Assembly (NCBI GenBank): GCA_902776455.1
Contig: CACYQI010000037.1
Location: 1 to 64,000, forward strand
DNA from: an uncultured Bacteroidales bacterium
GTDB lineage: Bacteria; Bacteroidota; Bacteroidia; Bacteroidales; Bacteroidaceae
DNA length: 64,000 nucleotides
Direction of reading: 5' to 3'
Position 1 is the stretch's first letter; the number at the start of each line of letters is the position of its first letter. The notes below the pieces were generated by a model. That model saw only the letters and a program-made list of their open reading frames with translations, had not been told where the DNA came from and ran no database searches. Positions 1 to 9,748 of the stretch are shown in pieces. Both the position numbers and the translations under genes were made by a program.

Positions 1-11
1 GAGCGTCCTAA

Positions 12-82
12 TAGGAGCCGACGCTTCCAAGCGTCGGTATCTGGCAAAGAAACGTACCGACGCTCGGAAGCGTCGGCTCCTA
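12..82. repeat. Inverted repeat with self-palindromic arms
   Basis: Two 28-bp arms (12-39 and 55-82) are inverted copies with one mismatch. Each arm is itself nearly palindromic around ccgacgcttccaagcgtcgg, so the DNA can form either two small hairpins or one long one. It belongs to the palindromic repeats scattered between genes in this window. No gene is seen here. Confidence 0.75.
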
Positions 83-528
83 CTGCAAAGAAGACAAATA
101 ACGTGTAGTTAGATGCGAAAGACACAAAAAGCTCCGCCGCGGTCCCCCTCCCTTTTAAGGGGAGGGGTTAGGGGTGGGGTGATAATGGTCGCCTTCGGCG
201 AAGTGAAGAGTGAAGAGTGAAAAATCTAAGTTACTACTCTCCGCCGCAGGGGAGGCTGGAAGAAGTCCTTGACTTTCCCTTTGGCCGTCGACCTATCGGT
301 TCCCTTTAGGGGAAGATTTAGGAGAGGCTGTGGAGGGGTTAGGGGTGGGGTCTCTGTCTTGTCGTTCGAGCGGATTTGCAATCCGCTCGTATAGAGTATA
401 GGGCGAAGCAGGTCTTTAGAGTAATGACTGAATGTCATTACGGCCTGCTGAGGGGAGTCGTAACTCTTACGACGACGGAGGGAAAGTAATCCCAACATTC
501 GCCTACAGCATTACAAATGTTACACTCA
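83..528. other. Intergenic stretch with REP-like repeats, no gene
   Basis: Contains GC-rich repeat fragments of the cccctttaggggagg family (about 138-180 and 296-352), with the recurring phrases ggggttaggggtgggg and ggatttaggagaggctg-like variants, and a ggatttgcaatcc palindrome near 370-384. Short reading frames across it show no family resemblance and are probably chance. Confidence 0.6.
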
Positions 529-567
529 GAGGGTGTGTCATAATTAATTGTATTTTGACACACCCTC
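529..567 (-). terminator. Hairpin downstream of the Big_2 protein gene
   Basis: A perfect 12-bp stem (gagggtgtgtca at 529-540, tgacacaccctc at 556-567) with a 15-nt loop lies just beyond the stop codon of the minus-strand gene. The stem sequence matches the terminator after the Hsp20 gene at 14881, but here no clear T-run follows, so termination strength is uncertain. Confidence 0.45.
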
Positions 568-572
568 GGGCG

Positions 573-1901
573 TTACATTTTATGTGTTGGGTTTGTTCGG
601 CTGAGGGACTTAATTCTTGTTCCGCGCATTAAAAGCGCGCCCCGCACGGATTGTCCGTAGTCGCGTAAGTTGATGCCCCAGCCCCAGTTGCCGGAATGGA
701 AGTACAGGCTGTACGCGTCGCGGCCCACGTCGAGCGAACTCGACCAGTAGTAGCCGTCGCTGCCTGCGTCGTAGAGCTTGTCGTTCGAGCGGTAGCCAGC
801 GGCAGGGAGGAAAATTGAGTTGCCGTTGCTCTTACTCGTTACCTTGCAGCCGTTCACGCCGTTCAGCGTCGTCCACTCCCACGTCGTGTAGCTGCTGTTG
901 CACAGTTCTTTCATCTGGTCGTAGCTCGGCATCCGCCAAGGGCTGCCCCAGTTGGCCGTTGCGGCATCGTCCTCGGGCTGAAGTTCAGTCAAGTTGTCTG
1001 TAAAGCGATTGTAGCCGTAGTTGCTCTGTGTGCAGTACTTCGTCATTGTGTCGTACGAGCCTTTGCAGTACTTATAGGTGCTCAAACTGTAAGTGTTCTT
1101 TGGTGTCACTTCTCCCCAGGCGAAGTAGTCGCCATACTCCTCAGGGCTGCTGGCACCCACGTTGCATGTTGCCCACTTCGTGCCACTCGGCAAGCCAAGG
1201 TCAACCCATTCATGCTCAACCGTCACCTTGCACTCTGCCTTCACACCGCTGCCGTCCGTAGCAGCACAGGTAATGGTGCAGGTACCCTTGGCATTGGCTG
1301 TCACCTTGCCCGACTGGTCAACGCTGGCAATGCTTTCGTCGCTGCTTGTCCACTCAACTTCCTTGTTGTCAGCATCCGAAGGACTTACTGTGAAAGTGAG
1401 CGTCTGCATCCTGTTTATGAAAAGGGTAAGCTGCGTCTTGCTCAACGTAATGCCCTCCACAAGCTGCACAGGCTTTGTGCGTGTCAGCACATCAAAAGTG
1501 CTGCTGCCAAGGGTGCTGAGAACCAACATCTCGTCCGTCAGCTTGTGAACTTTGAGAATGTTCATTGGCACACCCGAAGCGTTGTTGACGACGATGGTTC
1601 CCTGATAGGGCATGAACTCGTAGGTTGCTTCAGCCATGTAGTCCGTCGTGCCGTCCTCGCGGAACGTAACCGTATCGTACTTTGTCTTGTACCACGTGCC
1701 TGCGATGCACTGGTTGACAGGCGTGAAGAGGCCGAACTCCACGTCCGTTCCGATGCCGTCGTAGAACACGATGCTGTCCGTGCGCAGGCTGAACTGCATG
1801 ATGGTTCCGTCACTCTTATATACGCGGAAACCTTGTGCCCACGCTGTCTGCAAGCCTGCAAAGAGAAGAAGCAGGGCTGCAAGGATGCTTTTTGCTTTCA
1901 T
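573..1901 (-). CDS. Exported protein with Big_2 and Fib_succ_major-type domains
   Basis: A 442-residue protein with a clear signal peptide (about residues 1-22, cleavage after AWA). Residues about 150-228 look like a bacterial Ig-like group 2 domain (VEGITLSKTQLTL..., WTSSDESIASVDQSGKVTA). From about 230 it has the pattern of the Fibrobacter succinogenes major paralogous domain (VDLGLPSGTKWATCNVG, EEYGDYFAWGE, WRMPSYDQMKEL, DGYYWSSS, YGQSVRG), found in many surface proteins of Bacteroidales with unknown role. This family normally ends soon after SVR; here about 22 extra residues follow, encoded by palindromic intergenic-type DNA, so the natural stop may have been lost. Function is unknown; surface location is inferred. 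Confidence 0.8.
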   Translation of the reverse strand: MKAKSILAALLLLFAGLQTAWAQGFRVYKSDGTIMQFSLRTDSIVFYDGIGTDVEFGLFTPVNQCIAGTWYKTKYDTVTFREDGTTDYMAEATYEFMPYQGTIVVNNASGVPMNILKVHKLTDEMLVLSTLGSSTFDVLTRTKPVQLVEGITLSKTQLTLFINRMQTLTFTVSPSDADNKEVEWTSSDESIASVDQSGKVTANAKGTCTITCAATDGSGVKAECKVTVEHEWVDLGLPSGTKWATCNVGASSPEEYGDYFAWGEVTPKNTYSLSTYKYCKGSYDTMTKYCTQSNYGYNRFTDNLTELQPEDDAATANWGSPWRMPSYDQMKELCNSSYTTWEWTTLNGVNGCKVTSKSNGNSIFLPAAGYRSNDKLYDAGSDGYYWSSSLDVGRDAYSLYFHSGNWGWGINLRDYGQSVRGALLMRGTRIKSLSRTNPTHKM

Positions 1902-1931
1902 CGGAAATTAATTATTGTTTACTATTTGGCG

Positions 1932-1963
1932 CAAAGTTACATGTTTTTGCTCTTTTTTTCAAA
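1932..1963 (-). promoter_or_regulatory. Bacteroidetes-type promoter for the Big_2 protein gene
   Basis: Read on the minus strand, TTTG (1963-1960) and TAACTTTG (1939-1932) are separated by 20 bp, matching the Bacteroidetes -33/-7 pattern. The expected transcript start leaves a leader of roughly 25 nt before the ATG at 1901. Confidence 0.65.
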
Positions 1964-2223
1964 GAATCCTACTTTTTTCTTGCCCTAAGGGTTAAAAAAT
2001 CGGGTAGTAGTGCGTATATATATAAGGTAAATTCTAATAATTATCCTTGAATTGCACTTAGAAGATGCCGAAAAGAGATAAGAGTAAACAAAGCTAATTC
2101 ATAGAGAATTATTGCAGTCCGCTTAATAAGCGCCGGAGGCGCGAAAGAACACAACTTTAAACTCTACGCAAGAGACAATTCTGTGCTTTTTCCTTCTTTC
2201 TGCCAAACATTCCGGCGCTTTTC

Positions 2224-2254
2224 TTTGTTTTGTCTGTGCTTCTTTGTATCTTTG
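2224..2254 (+). promoter_or_regulatory. Bacteroidetes-type promoter upstream of the GH127-type gene
   Basis: TTTG at 2224-2227 and TATCTTTG at 2247-2254 with a 19-bp spacer. This would give a long leader of about 220 nt before the gene at 2482. The 260 bp before this promoter (1964-2223) hold no gene or clear signal. Confidence 0.6.
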
Positions 2255-2293
2255 TGGCCGAAACCCTACATTATTATATATTACTGAAGTTTC

Positions 2294-2355
2294 GGAAGTT
2301 AAAATGGAAGTTAAAATGGAAGTAAACTCGCTCCGCTCGTGGAAGTTAAAATGGA
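2294..2355. repeat. Short direct repeats in the leader of the GH127-type gene
   Basis: The phrase ggaagttaaaatgga occurs three times (from 2294, about 2306 and 2341), the last separated by a ctcgctccgctcgt segment. It lies inside the predicted untranslated leader. No known regulatory element is recognised. Confidence 0.55.
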
Positions 2356-2481
2356 CAATACCATATAGACTGTCAGCATCCCTTGGTGCTAGAGCATCCA
2401 AGAACTTCCAGCCTGCAAAGCAGGCTTAACTCCCTATTTAACTTCATCTTATAACTCCCGAAACTTAAAATATATTATACT

Positions 2482-5235
2482 ATGAAGAGACTCTTTCTTT
2501 CGCTGGCAGCGCTGGCCGTTTGCCTTTGCAGCCGAGCCGAGTTCGTCTTTCAAGAGGGCCTTATTGCCCACATCAAGCCGAAGGGCTGGCTGCTGGAGTT
2601 CCTCGAGCGGCAGAAGACGGGGCTGACGGGACATCCCGACGCGCTCTCCTACCCCTACAACACATGCCTCTGGGCGGGCGAGATACCGCGCAACGGCAAC
2701 TACGGGCAGGACTGGTGGCGATACGAACAGACCGCCTACTACACCGACGGACTGCTCCGACTGGGCTACCTCCTCGACGACGAGGAACTCATCCAGAAGG
2801 GCGAGCAAGGCGTGAAGTACACGTTGAACCATCCGCAGTCGAACGGACGGCTCGGCTCGTCGGTCATCAGCAGTCTGTGGCCGCAAGCCGTCTTCTGGCG
2901 AGCCATGAAGGCCTATGCCGACGCTCACGACACTCCGGCTACCGTCAAGGCTGCCCTGCGCAGAAACTACATCTCGATGTCCAATGCCGACCTCGCTGGC
3001 GGGCGTCGGCACATCCTCAACCTCGAGGGCCTGCTCTGGCTCTACGGCGTGACGGGCACGAAATCGCTGCTGACGAAAGCCGAGACTGCCTACAAGACAG
3101 GCGGGTTCGAGTTCGATGCCGCCGAAGCTGGCAGCCCCAGCTTCACCCATCTGCACGGTGTCACCTACTGCGAGATGCTCAAAGTGCCCCTGCTCCTCTA
3201 TGCCTATACGGGCAACAAGGAGTACCTGCGCATCGCCATGAATGCGGAGCGGAAGCTGGAACGCGACCACCTTCTGCCCGACGGGGTGCCTACCAGTGCG
3301 GAATACACTTTGGGACGCGACATCGACATAGCCCACGAGACGTGCGACATAACGGACTACACCTGGTCGCTCGGCTACTTCCTTACCGCCACGGGCGAGG
3401 CAGAATGGGCCGACCGCATAGAGCGAGCCATCTTCAATGCCGCTCCGGGAGCCGTCACGGCCAACTTCGACGCCGTGCAGTACTTCTCGTCGGTCAACCA
3501 AGTCATCTGCACGGGCACGTCGGACAACAACGTCTTCAAGCGCGGCTCGACGTGGATGGCCTACCGCCCGACGCACGAGACGGAGTGCTGCGCCGGAAAC
3601 ATGCACCGCATGATGCCCAACTTCGCTTCGCGTCTCTGGATGCGCGGCACGGAGAACGATGCCATCGTAGCCGCCATGTATGCGCCCAGCGAGGTTGACT
3701 TCAAGGTGGGCGAAACCGACTGCCGCATCGCGGAGGAAACCTTCTACCCCTTCAGCGGCGTCATCACCTTCCGCTTCTCCCTGCCCTCGACGACGCACTT
3801 CCCCTTCTCCTTCCGCATACCGGGATGGTGCAAAAGAAGCAACGTCTCCATAAATGGAGAGGAGGTGCAAGGGGCGTGGAGCATGGAGCAAGAGAATACC
3901 AATGGAACCGAACAATCCTCTTCCCCCTTGCCCCCTGCCCCCTGCCCCTCTTTCTATACTTTAGAGCGCGACTGGAACGACGGCGACGTGGTGACACTCT
4001 CCCTCGACATGGAGCCGAGGGTCGTGGAGGCAGCCGACCGACAGGGAAAGTATGTGGAGTGCGGACCGCTACTCATGGCTTACCCCGTGCCAACCACCGT
4101 CACCGAGGACACAAACACCTATAGCAACATGAACGGCAAGGTGCCGGGTGACGGCTTCAAGTGCTGGAGCATGAAGCCCAGCGGCCCGTGGAACTACGCC
4201 ATCAACACCGATGCCGAGACGCTGACTCTCAACACCGACGAGCAGAAGCTGCGTACAGCCTATCCCTTCGACCTCGATGGCACACCGATTTCCGTGGATT
4301 TGCGCGTCCGCTCCATCACATGGGACTTGGAGAAGGACCGCTACAACCCCATCCTTCCGGCATCGGAATATATTGACCCCACCGGCACGGCACGAACCCT
4401 CAGGCTCGTCCCATACGGCGCGACCAAGTTGCGCGTCACCGTCTTCCCCGATGCCCTGCGGAAGCAAGAGAAGACGCTTACCGACTCGCTCCTCATCAAT
4501 CCCGACTTCGAACTTACGTCTGCCACGCAAGTCAACCGCGGCGGAACGGAGAAGAAGACGTACCTCCCCTACGGATGGAGCGTGCAGGGCAACCTTAGCG
4601 GCAACAGCTACGGCATCAACAAAGATGCCATCAACCACTACGGCGAGAACGTCTGCTGGTATCGCACCCTACCCTTCCCGCTCGACTTCCAGCTCTATCA
4701 GACCATTCCCGCCTCGAAGCTCAAGCCCGGAACCTACCGCGTCCGCTGCCTGCTCTGGTGCCAGACAGGCCAGTTCGGCACGTGCCGACTCTTTGCAGGC
4801 AACAACGTGCAGTACTACGGAAGCGAAAGCGACTACGGCGATAACATGCCGGCAGACGAGACAGCCACTTTTGCAGGACACAAAGGCACCAGCGGCGCAA
4901 GCTTCATCATGCAGGAGATGGAAGTGACAACGGACGTCGAAGCAGGCGAAAGCCTTTCCCTCGGCATCCGCACCAGCCGCCTCAAACCCGACGGCACACA
5001 AGCCGGCAGCAGCGAGCCGACAGGATGGTTCAAGGTGGACCACTTCCGCATAGAAAGGGTAGAACCCGAAGACCCCATCGGCATCAACAGCCCCAAAGAC
5101 CTTAAAGACCCTAAAGACCTTAAAGACCCTAAAGTCCTCGGCAACTCCTGGTACGACCTCAGCGGCCGCAAGTGGTCAAACGGTCAACGCCTCATGGTCA
5201 ACGGTCAAACCGGCAGGAAAGTGCTAAGGCCGTGA
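2482..5235 (+). CDS. Exported GH127-type (DUF1680) beta-L-arabinofuranosidase-like enzyme
   Basis: 917 residues, with a signal peptide (1-19). The first ~630 residues follow the DUF1680/GH127 pattern, whose characterised members release beta-L-arabinofuranose using a zinc-bound cysteine. The E286-T-C288 and E368-C369-C370 motifs fit the family's Glu-Cys and Cys-Cys zinc/nucleophile sites. Residues about 670-863 form a separate jelly-roll-like module (INPDFEL..., YGWSVQGNLSGNSYG, FKVDHFRIERV) that recurs twice in the GH115 protein at 43997. About 28 residues near 463-490 are encoded by a GC-rich repeat and interrupt the accessory beta domain. The tail has WYDLSGRK but lacks the usual GIYI, so the sorting signal may be degenerate. 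The next gene starts 47 bp on, suggesting one operon. The exact sugar is inferred. Confidence 0.82.
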   Translation: MKRLFLSLAALAVCLCSRAEFVFQEGLIAHIKPKGWLLEFLERQKTGLTGHPDALSYPYNTCLWAGEIPRNGNYGQDWWRYEQTAYYTDGLLRLGYLLDDEELIQKGEQGVKYTLNHPQSNGRLGSSVISSLWPQAVFWRAMKAYADAHDTPATVKAALRRNYISMSNADLAGGRRHILNLEGLLWLYGVTGTKSLLTKAETAYKTGGFEFDAAEAGSPSFTHLHGVTYCEMLKVPLLLYAYTGNKEYLRIAMNAERKLERDHLLPDGVPTSAEYTLGRDIDIAHETCDITDYTWSLGYFLTATGEAEWADRIERAIFNAAPGAVTANFDAVQYFSSVNQVICTGTSDNNVFKRGSTWMAYRPTHETECCAGNMHRMMPNFASRLWMRGTENDAIVAAMYAPSEVDFKVGETDCRIAEETFYPFSGVITFRFSLPSTTHFPFSFRIPGWCKRSNVSINGEEVQGAWSMEQENTNGTEQSSSPLPPAPCPSFYTLERDWNDGDVVTLSLDMEPRVVEAADRQGKYVECGPLLMAYPVPTTVTEDTNTYSNMNGKVPGDGFKCWSMKPSGPWNYAINTDAETLTLNTDEQKLRTAYPFDLDGTPISVDLRVRSITWDLEKDRYNPILPASEYIDPTGTARTLRLVPYGATKLRVTVFPDALRKQEKTLTDSLLINPDFELTSATQVNRGGTEKKTYLPYGWSVQGNLSGNSYGINKDAINHYGENVCWYRTLPFPLDFQLYQTIPASKLKPGTYRVRCLLWCQTGQFGTCRLFAGNNVQYYGSESDYGDNMPADETATFAGHKGTSGASFIMQEMEVTTDVEAGESLSLGIRTSRLKPDGTQAGSSEPTGWFKVDHFRIERVEPEDPIGINSPKDLKDPKDLKDPKVLGNSWYDLSGRKWSNGQRLMVNGQTGRKVLRP
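3866..3955. repeat. GC-rich 'LAPCP' repeat element inside the GH127-type gene
   Basis: In-frame insert with a left arm of ggagca(a)g-type words, a core gagaatacca...caatcctctt, and a right arm of repeated ccccttgcccc words. The same core occurs in the acyltransferase gene near 13617-13643. Translation gives MEQENTNGTEQSSSPLPPAPCP-type residues with no place in the enzyme fold. Confidence 0.75.
5092..5138. repeat. 9-bp-period array (KDLKDP) inside the GH127-type gene
   Basis: Five 9-bp units of the aaagacctt/aaagaccct type, in frame, encoding (K-D-L/P)n directly before the C-terminal WYDLSGRK tail. The same repeat type appears at about seven other gene ends in this window. Confidence 0.8.
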
Positions 5236-5282
5236 GAGGAAAGCACAAATAGTTAACACAGATACAATAAAGAACAAAACTA

Positions 5283-8200
5283 ATGACTAACGCTTTAAAG
5301 AACACTTTCACCACCCTGTTCCTGCTCTTCTTCCTTCCTTTCGTCGCGATGGCGGCCAACAGGAAGCAGACGGTGAGCAGGGTTGTAGAACCCGTCACAG
5401 TGGGTGAGAACACAGATTATCAGATAACAGGCTTGACGCCTTTTGCCGAAGAAGGACTGGTGAACCTGGTCGGCACAGAGCATTCGGTGGTCATTCTGAC
5501 AAGGATAAAGCCTTCCGTCTGCATCAAGAAATGGCTTTCCCGTGTGCAGATTAACGGGCAGAAAGCCGTCGATGGCAGGAACTGCCAAGTGAAGCTCTAC
5601 GACCGAGGCTGCATCATCATGCCCTATCATTCAAGCTTCAGGCCGCTTACCGTCTATTCGGAACAGAAGTACGGAGGCGAGTCGTGCAACACTTTCGGCA
5701 CGGAGAACTCGGGCGGCTTCATGAATACGCTGACCGCAGCCAAGCTGAACAACCGCATCCGCTCCTTCAAGCTGAAGCGTGGCTACATGGTGACGTTCTC
5801 CACCTTGGCCCGAGGCCGCGGCTACAGCCGTTGCTTCATTGCTGCCGACAAGGACCTCGAGGTGCCTACCCTCCCTCCAGTACTCGACCAGAAGATTACC
5901 TCCTACCGCATCTTCAAGTGGTACGATACGGGCAAGCCTCAGCTGGCAGCTGCCGGAGACAACTTCGACGCCTGCTCCGCCCTCAACGTCACCAGCACCT
6001 ACACTTGGGGCACGACCACCGACATGTCGCCCGACGTGGAGAACGTCCCCCACCACATCTACGAGAACTACCCTTCGCCCTCCGACCTGGGAGCCTGCAC
6101 CACGTCGCCGCACATGAAGACGAACAACGAACCCATGAACCCTGCTGACGACCCCAAGGGACAGACCGAAGACGTGGATGCCGTGCTGGCCAACTGGGAA
6201 AGCCTCATGGCAACGGGCATGCGACTTTGCTCCCCCTCGTCGTGGGACGGCAGCGACTACACCAACGGTACAGGCTACCTGAAGCGCTTCATCGACAGCA
6301 TCGACGCCCGCGGATGGCGTTGCGACATCATCGACCTCCATTGCTACTGGCCCGAAGGCAACTTCGGCACCATCAGCAACTGGACGAGCTCAACGGGACG
6401 GCCCGTCTGGATTTCCGAATGGGTGTGGGGCGCTTCGTGGAACAGCAACGGGGCCTTTGCCAGCGGCATCAGCGAAGCAAAGAATGCAGAAGTGCTCCAG
6501 CGCATCTGCCCCGTGCTGAACGGGAACGACTGCATCGAGCGTTATTACTATTGGAACTTCGAACGCGACCCGTCGAAGCTCTACAAGAACGGCAGTCTCA
6601 CAGAAGCCGGACGGTACTATGCCGGCATCAACGCGGGGCTGGGCTACAACGGAAAGCACGACTTCATTCCTACCACGCCTCCGCAATACGGGCCGTCGCA
6701 GTTCACGCGGAAGGTGCTCTCTACGGGCAAGACCCGGCTCACGTGGCACGATGCCAACGGCGAGTACAACCAGCTCATGGAGGTGCAGATGAAGGACAGC
6801 ATAGGCCGATGGGTAGTGCTCGACACGATTCCGCAAAAGGAGATTGCCGCAAACTACACCTATGACATAGACAATGCCGACGAGAACGTGCCTTACCGCC
6901 TTCACCTCATCGACCTCAACGGCAAGGAATACTACACGTCCAACGACCTGCTGCTGGGCGATGCCTTCGAGATAGACGGCCAACTCTTCTTTGCCGGCGG
7001 CAACATGTTTCCGGATGGCGACTTCGACCTCGGCTTCACCGGCTGGACAAGCGGAACCGGCATGCCGCTTGCCGAGCCTGAGTTCCAAGTCGTAGGCGAC
7101 GGAGGCTATAGCGAAGGGCCTTACCTGCAGTCACATCGCAGCGGCGGAGCCAATACTGCCGCTTCCGTCAAGACTGTCGTCAACCTCGACCCCGGACAGA
7201 ACTACGTCTTCCGCATCGCTTCGCGTAACGGCGGAAACTACTTGTCCTTCTTCCTCTCCTCCGACGGAGCAGCGCTCAGCAAGAGCGTAGCCAGAGCCAC
7301 CAACGATGCCGAGTGGCACGTCAACACCTTCACTTTCAATGCCGATACCTACGACAAAGGCATTCTCTCCTGCAGAACGCTCGACGCTAAGGCACAGATA
7401 GATGGACTGCAACTCCGCAAGCTCTTTTCCACCCGCGAAGAGGCCTTTGCCGACAGCATCGAGGAGGTAAGGCTCAGAGCCAAAGCACAGAAAGCCTTCA
7501 ACACCAATTATCCTTACCTCAACGACGACCTGCCGGAATGTCCCAACCAAAGCATCCTCGACGAACACCTCGCTGCTATACGCAGAAAAGCCGAAGTGCC
7601 CATCATCGCCACTACGCTGAAAGCCATTGAGCAACGGCCCTGTCCCGATTACGACGAGATGCTCGGCTGGCTCAACGCTTTGGACGAGGCACGGACTTCC
7701 AGCGACGTGATAGACGCATACGACTGCTTGCAGACGTTGATGCAAGAGAACCTGGCCTTCACCCGCTCCAGCAAGCAACCCACGAACCCATCGTTTGCAG
7801 GCGAGAAGTCCGATGGCTGGCAAGTGAAGGCAGGAACCTTCAAGGAAGGCGACCAACGCACCGCCACCAAGTTCGGCAAGACCTGCTGGAACGCTTGGTG
7901 GAGCACTACGAGGCAGGATGCAACGATGGAAATACATCAGACCCTCACCAACCTGCCCGAAGGCTACTACCTGCTGGAGTGCAAAGCCATGACGGAGCAC
8001 TTCTGCATCTCCGACCAGCACGGCTTTCTCCGTAGCGGCGGCGCAGAAGCCGTCACGCCTGTCATCAGCCGGGGATACTTCGATATGCCCGTCGCCAACC
8101 ATTGGGACACGCTGACCTCGACACCCATCTACGTCGCGCCAAAAGGCTCGCTGGTCGTGGGCTTTGTCGGCTCAAAGAAAGGAGCAGAGGCAGGCAAGTG

Positions 8201-8459
8201 GCACACCTTTGGCAACGCCAATGGCACGAGCGACAACCGCGAAGGATGGTGGTGCGCCACAGACTTCGTGCTCCTCTATCATCCCATCGACGACATCACA
8301 GGCATAGCCCCCATAGCCTCCTTTGAGGGAGATAAAACAGTAAACGGTAAATCATTAAATAGTAAATGGTACGACCTCAGCGGACGCGAATTGCAGACCG
8401 ACAGACTGTCTCCAGGTATCTACATCAGCAAGAACAGGAAGGTTTACGTCCGCCCATGA
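5283..8459 (+). CDS. Exported GH128-like glycoside hydrolase with carbohydrate-binding-like modules
   Basis: 1058 residues with an N-terminal signal (about 1-24). Residues about 200-460 match the 'glycosyl hydrolase catalytic core' (Asl1/GH128) type TIM barrel: TNNEPMNPAD with E283 as likely acid/base, DLHCYWPEGN, and PVWISEWVWG with E379 as likely nucleophile. GH128 members cut beta-1,3-glucans, which agrees with the GH16 gene nearby. Downstream are an Fn3-like stretch (about 475-560), a jelly-roll-like module (about 575-720), a helical linker, and a second jelly-roll-like module (about 830-1010). The C-terminus YDLSGRELQ...PGIYISKNRKVYVRP is the window's common tail. Probably co-transcribed with the gene before it. 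Substrate is inferred from family only. Confidence 0.8.
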   Translation: MTNALKNTFTTLFLLFFLPFVAMAANRKQTVSRVVEPVTVGENTDYQITGLTPFAEEGLVNLVGTEHSVVILTRIKPSVCIKKWLSRVQINGQKAVDGRNCQVKLYDRGCIIMPYHSSFRPLTVYSEQKYGGESCNTFGTENSGGFMNTLTAAKLNNRIRSFKLKRGYMVTFSTLARGRGYSRCFIAADKDLEVPTLPPVLDQKITSYRIFKWYDTGKPQLAAAGDNFDACSALNVTSTYTWGTTTDMSPDVENVPHHIYENYPSPSDLGACTTSPHMKTNNEPMNPADDPKGQTEDVDAVLANWESLMATGMRLCSPSSWDGSDYTNGTGYLKRFIDSIDARGWRCDIIDLHCYWPEGNFGTISNWTSSTGRPVWISEWVWGASWNSNGAFASGISEAKNAEVLQRICPVLNGNDCIERYYYWNFERDPSKLYKNGSLTEAGRYYAGINAGLGYNGKHDFIPTTPPQYGPSQFTRKVLSTGKTRLTWHDANGEYNQLMEVQMKDSIGRWVVLDTIPQKEIAANYTYDIDNADENVPYRLHLIDLNGKEYYTSNDLLLGDAFEIDGQLFFAGGNMFPDGDFDLGFTGWTSGTGMPLAEPEFQVVGDGGYSEGPYLQSHRSGGANTAASVKTVVNLDPGQNYVFRIASRNGGNYLSFFLSSDGAALSKSVARATNDAEWHVNTFTFNADTYDKGILSCRTLDAKAQIDGLQLRKLFSTREEAFADSIEEVRLRAKAQKAFNTNYPYLNDDLPECPNQSILDEHLAAIRRKAEVPIIATTLKAIEQRPCPDYDEMLGWLNALDEARTSSDVIDAYDCLQTLMQENLAFTRSSKQPTNPSFAGEKSDGWQVKAGTFKEGDQRTATKFGKTCWNAWWSTTRQDATMEIHQTLTNLPEGYYLLECKAMTEHFCISDQHGFLRSGGAEAVTPVISRGYFDMPVANHWDTLTSTPIYVAPKGSLVVGFVGSKKGAEAGKWHTFGNANGTSDNREGWWCATDFVLLYHPIDDITGIAPIASFEGDKTVNGKSLNSKWYDLSGRELQTDRLSPGIYISKNRKVYVRP

Positions 8460-8548
8460 CAGGACGAAGGGAATTCTTTGACCATTGACCATTTAGGAAC
8501 GCTTGAAAAATAACGTGGAATGATTATAAATGATCAGAACGCACCAAC

Positions 8549-9718
8549 ATGAAGAAGGTATTACTATGGATGGCAGCCTGCATGGTTGCCATCAGCACAA
8601 AGGCACAAAAGATTGAAGTAGTGGATAGCGACGGCAATGCCGTGCCGTACGCTTCGGTGTTGACGGCAGATGCCGAGTACATAGGCATCACCGACCTCGA
8701 GGGCGTACTGGCCGACGCTAAGGGGGCTAAAAGCGTCACTATCAGCCATGTGGCCTTCAAGCCCAAGGATGTGAAGCTGAACGGAAAGGACATCCGCATC
8801 ACGCTCGAAGATGCCGACTTCAACCTCGAAGAGATTGTCGTGCAGCCAAAACCGATGGTCTATGTGCAAACGTACTTCCGCATGTACGTCTATAGCGAGG
8901 AGGATGGCATCATCTACTACAGAGCCGGACTGACCGACAACGCCTACAACCCGCAGACAAACAAGGTATCTGCCAGCACCTCGCACATAGCCAAGGCCAA
9001 GAAAGCCTACATCAAGACTATCGTAGGAATGTTTGGCGGTCTCCTGGACCAGCTGAGTCAAATCAAGCCTACGAAGCTCGAGGAACGCATCCTGAAGAAA
9101 GGCAAGGACATAGGCTTAACCATCACCGACCTGGCTCCAGGCAAGAAGCGCATCGCCGACAAGTGGGGAACCCTGGGATACATCACCGACGACAAGGAGG
9201 CAGGACTGCGACGCTTCTCCTACGACTTCCACAAGATAATCTTGCACTACATGGAAGCAAAGGGAATGGAAAAAGAACTGGCTAAGATGAAAACGAAGGA
9301 CGAGAAAAAGAAGAACCGCACAGAGACGGACTACTACGTCTATCAGATTGACGAGAACGGCAACTACGGCCCCGAGGACTTCGTCATGCTGGAGGACCTG
9401 ACGAGCTACGACGAAGAGGAGGACGGCAAGAACGTCCACCACATCAACGGCATGCAGGTCTATACCATTGAGCGGGCATACGTGACAAAAGAGGAGTTGA
9501 AGCAACGCAAGAAGGCAAACAAAATGAAGATGACCATGCAGAACATCAAGCAGTTCGAGCGTCAGCACAACATTCCGCCCCTTCCGGCTTCCGTTCAGAA
9601 AGCCATCGATGGAATGAAGAATGAAGAGTCTTCAATCTACAACCTCGCCGGCCAGCGCCTGCAGAAGATGCAGAAAGGCATCAACATCGTAGGCGGCAGG
9701 AAGATTGCCATCAAGTGA
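8549..9718 (+). CDS. Exported transthyretin-like (CarboxypepD_reg) domain protein
   Basis: 389 residues, with a signal peptide ending near residue 19. Residues about 20-100 form a carboxypeptidase-regulatory/transthyretin-like beta domain (IEVVDSDGNAVPYASVLTA, GVLADAKGAKSVTISHVAF, FNLEEIVVQP), as in the N-termini of many Bacteroidetes outer-membrane proteins. The remaining ~290 residues are charged and mostly helical or mixed, with no recognised fold, ending in YNLAGQRLQ...KGINIVGGRKIAIK. A paralog without that tail lies at 11676. It sits between the GH128-like and GH16 genes and ends in a good terminator, so it is probably the last gene of the 2482-9718 operon. No function is assigned; a cell-surface helper role is a guess. 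Confidence 0.8.
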   Translation: MKKVLLWMAACMVAISTKAQKIEVVDSDGNAVPYASVLTADAEYIGITDLEGVLADAKGAKSVTISHVAFKPKDVKLNGKDIRITLEDADFNLEEIVVQPKPMVYVQTYFRMYVYSEEDGIIYYRAGLTDNAYNPQTNKVSASTSHIAKAKKAYIKTIVGMFGGLLDQLSQIKPTKLEERILKKGKDIGLTITDLAPGKKRIADKWGTLGYITDDKEAGLRRFSYDFHKIILHYMEAKGMEKELAKMKTKDEKKKNRTETDYYVYQIDENGNYGPEDFVMLEDLTSYDEEEDGKNVHHINGMQVYTIERAYVTKEELKQRKKANKMKMTMQNIKQFERQHNIPPLPASVQKAIDGMKNEESSIYNLAGQRLQKMQKGINIVGGRKIAIK

Positions 9719-9748
9719 GAATAAAGAAGTAACAACTTCTATGAAACC

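Noticed and set aside
2449-3915. 488-codon minus-strand frame opposite the GH127-type gene
   Set aside because: Antisense shadow; the plus strand has signal peptide and catalytic motifs.
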